Assembly: GCA_011773575.1 (NCBI GenBank)
Contig: WVXJ01000130.1
Location: forward strand, 15,647-25,481
DNA: 9,835 bases
Direction: 5' to 3'
Source: Armatimonadota bacterium
Lineage (GTDB): Bacteria; Armatimonadota; Hebobacteria; Hebobacterales; WVXJ01
Below the pieces are notes generated by a model. The model was not told where the DNA came from. It saw only the letters and a list, made by a program, of their open reading frames with translations, and did no database searches. The position numbers were made by a program, and so were the translations under genes. Positions 6,083-9,835 of this stretch are shown piece by piece (within the stretch, counting starts at the first letter, position 1; each line of letters starts with the position of its first letter).

Positions 6083-8005
6083 TTACTCCTCCTGCTTGAA
6101 TTCCGCATCGATTACTCCCTCATCTCCGCCTTCTCCCTCCTCTGATGGTGCAGAAGGCTCGGATTCGGTTTCCGCGCCGGCTGCGGTTTGTGCACCTGCA
6201 GCCGCCTGCTGATATAGAATCTCGGATAGTCTGTAGGAGACCTGCTCCAGTTCCTGCGAAGTCTGGCGGATGCGGCCGGTATCCCCGTCCTTGAGAGCGG
6301 TCTTGACGGATTCCAGCGCGGTTTCCACCTGAACCTTCATATCCTCAGGCACTTTCTCTCCGAGTTCCTTCAAGTTTCGCTCTGTGCTGTACACTAGAGC
6401 ATCGGCGCGGTTGCGAACTTCAGCCTCATCGCGGTATTTGCGATCCTCCTCCGCGTGCGCTTCTGCTTCCGTGACCATTCTGGTAACTTCAGTCTTATCC
6501 AGTTGGGAGGCGCCGGTGATGGTGATCTTCTGTTCCCGGCCGGTCGCCGTATCCTTTGCCCCGACATTCAAGATGCCATTGGCGTCAATGTCAAAGGAGA
6601 CTTCTATCTGCGGGATCCCTCGCGGCGCGGGAGGAATTCCGGTGAGATGGAAGCGTCCCAGGGTGCGGTTATCTCGCGCCATCTCCCGTTCTCCTTGAAG
6701 CACATGTACCTCCACCTCGGTTTGACCGTCGGCCGCGGTGGTGAAGACCTGACTTCGCTTCGTCGGAATGGTGGTATTGCGCTCCACGAGTTTGGTCATC
6801 ACTCCGCCCAGAGTCTCGATTCCCAGGGTGAGTGGGGTCACGTCGAGCAGTACAATGTCCCCTACTTCACCGGAAAGGACCCCGGCCTGAATGGCCGCGC
6901 CCATGGCAACCACCTCATCCGGGTTAACTCCCTTATGAGGATCCTTGCCGGTAAGCCTGCGCACCAATTCCTGCACCGCCGGCATTCTGGTTGCTCCGCC
7001 CACGAGGACTATCTCATCCAGGGCCGATGCCTCTATGCCGGCATCGGCGAGAGCCTGATGGAAAGGTCCTACCATTCTCTCCAACAAATCCGCGGTCAAT
7101 TCTTCAAATTTCGCCCGCGTCAGGTTCATATCCAGATGTTTGGGGCCGCTCTCATCGGCGGTGACAAACGGAAGGTTAAGATAGGTCTGTACCGTGGTGG
7201 AGAGTTCCACCTTTGCCTTCTCCGCGGCCTCACGCAGCCGCTGCAGTGCCTGCCGGTCTTTGCGCAAATCAATCCCCTGCGTCTTCTGGAAATCATCCGC
7301 CAGGTAATTGACGATCCGCTCATCCCAGTCATCTCCACCCAGATGGGTGTCACCATTGGTGGACTTCACCTCGAAAACGCCTTCGCCCACCTCCAGGATG
7401 GAGACATCGAAGGTTCCGCCTCCCAGGTCCCAGACTAGAATGGTCTCTTCTTTCTTCTTCTCCAGCCCATAGGCAAGCGAAGCCGCGGTCGGCTCATTGA
7501 TGATCCTCAACACCTCAAGACCAGCGATTTCGCCGGCGGTCTTCGTGGCCGTACGCTGCGCGTCATTGAAATAGGCGGGCACGGTGATGACCGCCCTTTT
7601 CACGGGCTCGCCAATGTGAGCTTCGGCATCGCTCTTCAACTTCTGGAGGACCATCGCCGAGATCTCTTCAGGCGTATACTCCTTGTCCAGTATCGGGACT
7701 TTCACCATCGCCATATCATTCTGGCCCCGGCTTACCTCATAGGAGACGATCTTGCGCTCGGATTCAACCTCCTGGAAGCGACGTCCCATGAAACGCTTGA
7801 TGGAGTAGACAGTATTCTCCGAATTGATGACCGCTTGGCGTTTGGCCATCTGGCCAACCAGTCGTTCCCCACTCTTGGGGAAGGCCACTACCGACGGAGT
7901 CAGCCTGCTCCCCTCGGCATTGGTGATCACCACCGGGTCTCCTCCCTCCATCACGGCCACCACAGAGTTGGTGGTACCCAAGTCTATCCCGATTACTTTC
8001 GGCAT
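6083..8005 (-). CDS. dnaK: Molecular chaperone DnaK (Hsp70)
   Basis: ATP-driven Hsp70 chaperone, 640 residues (E. coli 638), cytoplasmic. The nucleotide-binding domain (1-385) opens with KVIGIDLGTTNS (phosphate 1 motif) and contains DLGGGTFDVS (193-202, with the conserved Thr at 198), INEPTAASLAYG (169-180) and VGGATRMP (335-342). The interdomain linker VLLDVTPLTLGIET follows (385-398). The substrate-binding beta domain (about 390-505) includes NTTIPTKRSQVF and GILNVGAKD; then comes the helical lid. The tail (about 599-640) is an Ala/Glu/Gly-rich disordered stretch ending IDAEFKQEE, close to the usual bacterial DnaK terminus. Residues of about 77-106 hold an extra segment found in diderm-type DnaKs and missing in Firmicutes and Actinobacteria. 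GGAGG lies 8 nt before the ATG. It is the first gene after the HAIR-overlapped promoter and may also act as HspR co-repressor, as known in Streptomyces. No grpE follows. Confidence 0.99.
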   Translation of the reverse strand: MPKVIGIDLGTTNSVVAVMEGGDPVVITNAEGSRLTPSVVAFPKSGERLVGQMAKRQAVINSENTVYSIKRFMGRRFQEVESERKIVSYEVSRGQNDMAMVKVPILDKEYTPEEISAMVLQKLKSDAEAHIGEPVKRAVITVPAYFNDAQRTATKTAGEIAGLEVLRIINEPTAASLAYGLEKKKEETILVWDLGGGTFDVSILEVGEGVFEVKSTNGDTHLGGDDWDERIVNYLADDFQKTQGIDLRKDRQALQRLREAAEKAKVELSTTVQTYLNLPFVTADESGPKHLDMNLTRAKFEELTADLLERMVGPFHQALADAGIEASALDEIVLVGGATRMPAVQELVRRLTGKDPHKGVNPDEVVAMGAAIQAGVLSGEVGDIVLLDVTPLTLGIETLGGVMTKLVERNTTIPTKRSQVFTTAADGQTEVEVHVLQGEREMARDNRTLGRFHLTGIPPAPRGIPQIEVSFDIDANGILNVGAKDTATGREQKITITGASQLDKTEVTRMVTEAEAHAEEDRKYRDEAEVRNRADALVYSTERNLKELGEKVPEDMKVQVETALESVKTALKDGDTGRIRQTSQELEQVSYRLSEILYQQAAAGAQTAAGAETESEPSAPSEEGEGGDEGVIDAEFKQEE

Positions 8006-8033
8006 CTGCTCATCCTCCAGAAAGTCAGTATTT

Positions 8034-8041
8034 GCTCAAGG
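8034..8041 (-). promoter_or_regulatory. Possible HspR half-site in dnaK leader
   Basis: CCTTGAGC on the minus strand matches one arm of the HAIR consensus (CTTGAGT) in 6 of 7 positions from CTTGAG. The partner arm expected 11 nt further on is absent. It lies about 30 nt upstream of the dnaK start, within the predicted 5' untranslated region. It could be a weak auxiliary HspR contact or chance. Confidence 0.25.
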
Positions 8042-8044
8042 CCT

Positions 8045-8087
8045 TATACTATATTCCTCAGCCTAGCTAATTCCTCAATATAATATA
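8045..8087 (-). repeat. AT-rich imperfect palindrome with internal direct repeats at dnaK transcription start
   Basis: Two 11-bp arms, TATATTATATT (8077-8087) and AATATAGTATA (8045-8055), form an inverted repeat with one mismatch that would be a G-U pair in RNA. Between and partly overlapping them are two direct copies of TGAGGAAT (8070-8077 and 8053-8060) spaced 17 bp apart, with TAGCTA in the middle. The upstream arm contains the -10 box, so the predicted start of transcription (about 8073) falls inside the structure. An effect on promoter opening or a second operator is possible. AT-rich arms arise easily by chance, so confidence in function is low. Confidence 0.35.
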
Positions 8088-8108
8088 CCTTGATATCCAC
8101 ATTGTCAA
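8080..8108 (-). promoter_or_regulatory. Housekeeping sigma-factor promoter of the dnaK operon
   Basis: The -35 box TTGACA (8103-8108) is a perfect match and the -10 box TATTAT (8080-8085) matches TATAAT at five of six positions, with an ideal 17-bp spacer. Transcription should start near 8073, giving a leader of about 68 nt. A near-consensus promoter that is always competent and held down by a repressor is the usual HspR strategy, unlike heat-shock sigma control. Confidence 0.85.
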
Positions 8109-8110
8109 GG
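8088..8110. promoter_or_regulatory. HAIR element, predicted HspR operator
   Basis: The inverted repeat CCTTGA-N11-TCAAGG contains CTTGA-N11-TCAAG. The published HAIR consensus is CTTGAGT-N7-ACTCAAG, which is the same two CTTGA/TCAAG arms at the same 11-nt separation; the inner GT/AC dinucleotides are not kept. It covers the -35 hexamer and most of the spacer of the dnaK promoter, so bound HspR would block RNA polymerase. The hspR gene lies four genes downstream in the same operon, predicting autoregulation. The sequence match and position are seen; binding is inferred. Confidence 0.8.
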
Positions 8111-8203
8111 TCTTTGGGATTCTGAAATTGTTCGCACTGGCTGACAAACGGAAGAAGACAATTCTAAGCGGGAGGTCAAGGGGTTAAGAAACAGTTGTTT
8201 GCA

Positions 8204-9700
8204 TCAAGGTAGGCGCAGGGAACGCAGGTAGACTAAACAAAGGCCCAAGAAGCCGAAGAGGGGAAGCAAAGAGCGCCAGTCGTGGACGCCCAGGGACATC
8301 CCCAGGTTGAAATTGAATTTGAACAGAGGATCGGGTTTGAAAAGGCTGCGTATGGCGCCTTCGAAAATGGGGTTGGGAGACCCCTCGCCGATGAGGGGAG
8401 TCGTCATTATGACTACGCCGTTGAAGATGATGGAAGTAACGGCCAGAAGTTTGAAGGCGCGACGAGCGTGAGGCATAGCGAAAAATGCCGGCAGCGCCAG
8501 GAACGGCACGGCGACGATGGAAAAGCGGGCTCCATAGGCGGCTCCACCCCACCACAGATAGTACGCGGAGTTTAGCAGTATGGAGAATAACGCGATCCCG
8601 ACACACACCAGGGCCTCCAGGCGGAAGGTTCGCTGGCGGATCATAATATAGGTTCCCGGTATCATGAAGAGCAGGAACGGCGATCCATAGAAGTGCCCTC
8701 GACGGGGGCCGAAAGTCAATTGGTAAAGGGCTTCCAATCTTGGATATGTGATGCCCATAAACCCCTTGCTCATACCGACTCTGAAGGCCTCAACGACCTC
8801 ATAGCGATAAGCGGAAGCGAAGGGGTTCTCGAAGCAGGCCCAGTTGTACCACAACTGCAAAGGCAGGGGCAGAAGCACCCCGAGACAAAACGGCGTGAAG
8901 ATAAGCAGCCTGGATCGCAGAGAACGGTCTTTATTTTGAAAGACGGTCAGCGCCGCATATATGAAGAGTCCCAATACAACCACTACAGCGAGAAAATCGG
9001 TTATCAAAGCATATCCCGCGAGAACGCCTGCACCCAAAGCGCCCCATGCCGACCATCCCTTGCGGCGCATTCGAAAGAGAATGAAAAAGGCTATGAACCC
9101 AAACGCGCCTGCGGTTTGATGCCCAAATAACATGCTGGTATAGGGGAAAATCAGAGTGCCCAGGCCAAGGGCAAGCGTAAGCCACACCCGCGGCGCAGTG
9201 GCGGGTGTGAAATAGCCCAAAAGGAAGAAGAAAAGCACCCCCGCAATCACTGAAGGGATGACTGTAGCGGAAAGATTGATGAGATAATTACCTATCAACC
9301 CTCGATAGGCCCTGACCTCCTCGGAGCCGCCGCGGGCGGGTGCTATCTGCCGGTAGAGCCAATAGGTCGGTACCGCCAGAAAGGAGGCGCCCACCGCTTT
9401 GTCACAGTAGTAGTGCCCTTTGTAGTAGGCCTTGTCCAAGGTAAAGGTAGCTTTCCTCGCGTGGTAAGCGTCAATGTTAAGTGTGCCTTTGTCCACAATG
9501 GAGTGAGTAAGGGCGAGCCGGCTATTGATGTTCCAGTTGGCCCACAAATAGAAGAAGTAGCCATAGCAGGCAAAGAGAATGATCCCTACCATCAGAGGCG
9601 CGCGAAAGTCTGCTTTCCCGGTAAAAGCGGTTGCGGCGTCGCGGGCCTTTTTCTCAGGCTCGCGTTGCCGGGCTTTTTCTCTTTGCTCTTTACGCTTCAT
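8204..9700 (-). CDS. Polytopic membrane protein, possible GT-C-type glycosyltransferase relative
   Basis: A 498-residue integral membrane protein of uncertain function. The N-terminus (1-32) is strongly basic and charged (KRKEQREKARQREPEKKAR), probably cytoplasmic, followed by about 11-12 predicted membrane segments (first about 35-53; others around 137-163, 171-190, 217-255, 262-282, 338-353, 361-380, 394-408, 415-433 and 476-492). The first large loop carries SRLALTHSIVDKGTLNIDAY (60-79) and DKAYYKGHYYCDKAVG (89-104). Later come GPRRGHFYGSPFLLF (331-345) and WWGGAAYGARF (383-393). This pattern recurs in bacterial proteins annotated as hypothetical or as family 39-like glycosyltransferases using lipid-linked sugars; that assignment is recalled similarity and not proven. 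ATG 9700 is the furthest possible start (in-frame stop at 9728). It begins 27 nt after the upstream gene, so the two are probably co-transcribed. It has no evident link to heat shock. Confidence 0.85.
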   Translation of the reverse strand: MKRKEQREKARQREPEKKARDAATAFTGKADFRAPLMVGIILFACYGYFFYLWANWNINSRLALTHSIVDKGTLNIDAYHARKATFTLDKAYYKGHYYCDKAVGASFLAVPTYWLYRQIAPARGGSEEVRAYRGLIGNYLINLSATVIPSVIAGVLFFFLLGYFTPATAPRVWLTLALGLGTLIFPYTSMLFGHQTAGAFGFIAFFILFRMRRKGWSAWGALGAGVLAGYALITDFLAVVVVLGLFIYAALTVFQNKDRSLRSRLLIFTPFCLGVLLPLPLQLWYNWACFENPFASAYRYEVVEAFRVGMSKGFMGITYPRLEALYQLTFGPRRGHFYGSPFLLFMIPGTYIMIRQRTFRLEALVCVGIALFSILLNSAYYLWWGGAAYGARFSIVAVPFLALPAFFAMPHARRAFKLLAVTSIIFNGVVIMTTPLIGEGSPNPIFEGAIRSLFKPDPLFKFNFNLGMSLGVHDWRSLLPLFGFLGLCLVYLRSLRLP

Positions 9701-9727
9701 CTGTAGCCCGCGGGTTTCTCTTCCACA

Positions 9728-9835
9728 TCAGAGAAACGAAAACTTCTCATCAAGCCGCCGCAGCCCCGCCTCCAGCGCCCATTCCACCGCGCTATGATAC
9801 TCCTCCCGCGTCGGCGGCCGGTTGATTTCATCAAC
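9728..9835 (-). CDS. C-terminal end of a probable radical SAM protein (partial)
   Basis: The last 35 codons of a gene that enters from beyond position 9835 and ends in TGA at 9728-9730. The visible residues include EINRPPTREEYHSAVEWAL and end AGLRRLDEKFSFL. This resembles the end of PflX-like radical SAM proteins (pyruvate formate-lyase activating enzyme relatives, COG1313), where a 'RP-TREEY..A...A...GL.RLD' tail is usual. The iron-sulfur CxxxCxxC motif would be far upstream and cannot be seen, so the family call is tentative. Coding character is supported by the uninterrupted frame and by the tight 27-nt junction with the membrane protein gene. Confidence 0.55.
   Translation of the reverse strand, partial: VDEINRPPTREEYHSAVEWALEAGLRRLDEKFSFL

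Noticed and set aside
6455..7438. Plus-strand open frame (327 codons) antisense to dnaK
   Set aside because: The minus-strand frame is unmistakable DnaK; the opposite translation is rich in His/Arg/Leu with no motif.
8006..8110. CIRCE element (HrcA operator) in the dnaK leader
   Set aside because: Only TTAGC is seen; the TTAGCACTC-N9-GAGTGCTAA arms are absent.
8185..8203. AAACAGTTGTTT as a terminator after the membrane protein gene
   Set aside because: The stem is only about 5 bp with a 2-nt loop and no U-tract; too weak to call.

Overview
The window is one compact heat-shock chaperone and protease cluster, all on the minus strand. It is flanked upstream (high coordinates) by the tail of a probable radical SAM gene and a polytopic membrane protein gene. 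In transcription order the genes are: end of the radical SAM-like CDS (9835-9728), membrane protein (9700-8204), intergenic promoter/operator, dnaK (8005-6083), hsp20 (6045-5608), dnaJ (5582-4506), hspR (4489-4160), a Clp AAA+ ATPase of ClpC type (4144-1700), a second hsp20 (1602-1156) and lon (926 to beyond position 1, so only the N-terminal 308 residues are present). I see no convincing plus-strand genes, RNA genes, mobile elements or CRISPR arrays.

The organism is a bacterium of moderately high GC. It uses HspR (MerR family), not HrcA/CIRCE or CtsR, at this locus. Its DnaK carries the extra segment in the ATPase domain that is typical of diderm-type DnaK and absent from Firmicutes and Actinobacteria. 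This points away from Actinobacteria, the best-studied HspR users, and towards a deep-branching phylum such as Chloroflexota, Armatimonadota or a relative. That placement is inference; the sequence does not identify the species.

The regulatory logic is readable. Upstream of dnaK is a near-consensus housekeeping promoter, TTGACA-17 bp-TATTAT. A CTTGA-N11-TCAAG inverted repeat overlaps its -35 box and spacer, with exactly the spacing of the HspR-associated inverted repeat (HAIR). HspR is encoded fourth in the same operon, so autoregulation is expected. Gaps from dnaK to the Clp gene are 15-37 nt, consistent with one transcript. Gaps before the second hsp20 (97 nt) and lon (229 nt, with a strong 12-bp hairpin) are larger and may mark attenuation or separate transcription.

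Functionally the locus joins small-Hsp holdases, the DnaK/DnaJ refolding pair and two ATP-dependent proteolysis components (ClpC-type unfoldase, Lon). Two points stand out. No grpE is present, and an hsp20 sits where grpE often lies. The Clp gene, easily mis-annotated as clpB, has a short UVR-type middle domain and an IGF loop that indicate a ClpP partner. The system is a known biological theme in a notably consolidated arrangement, not an evident new system.
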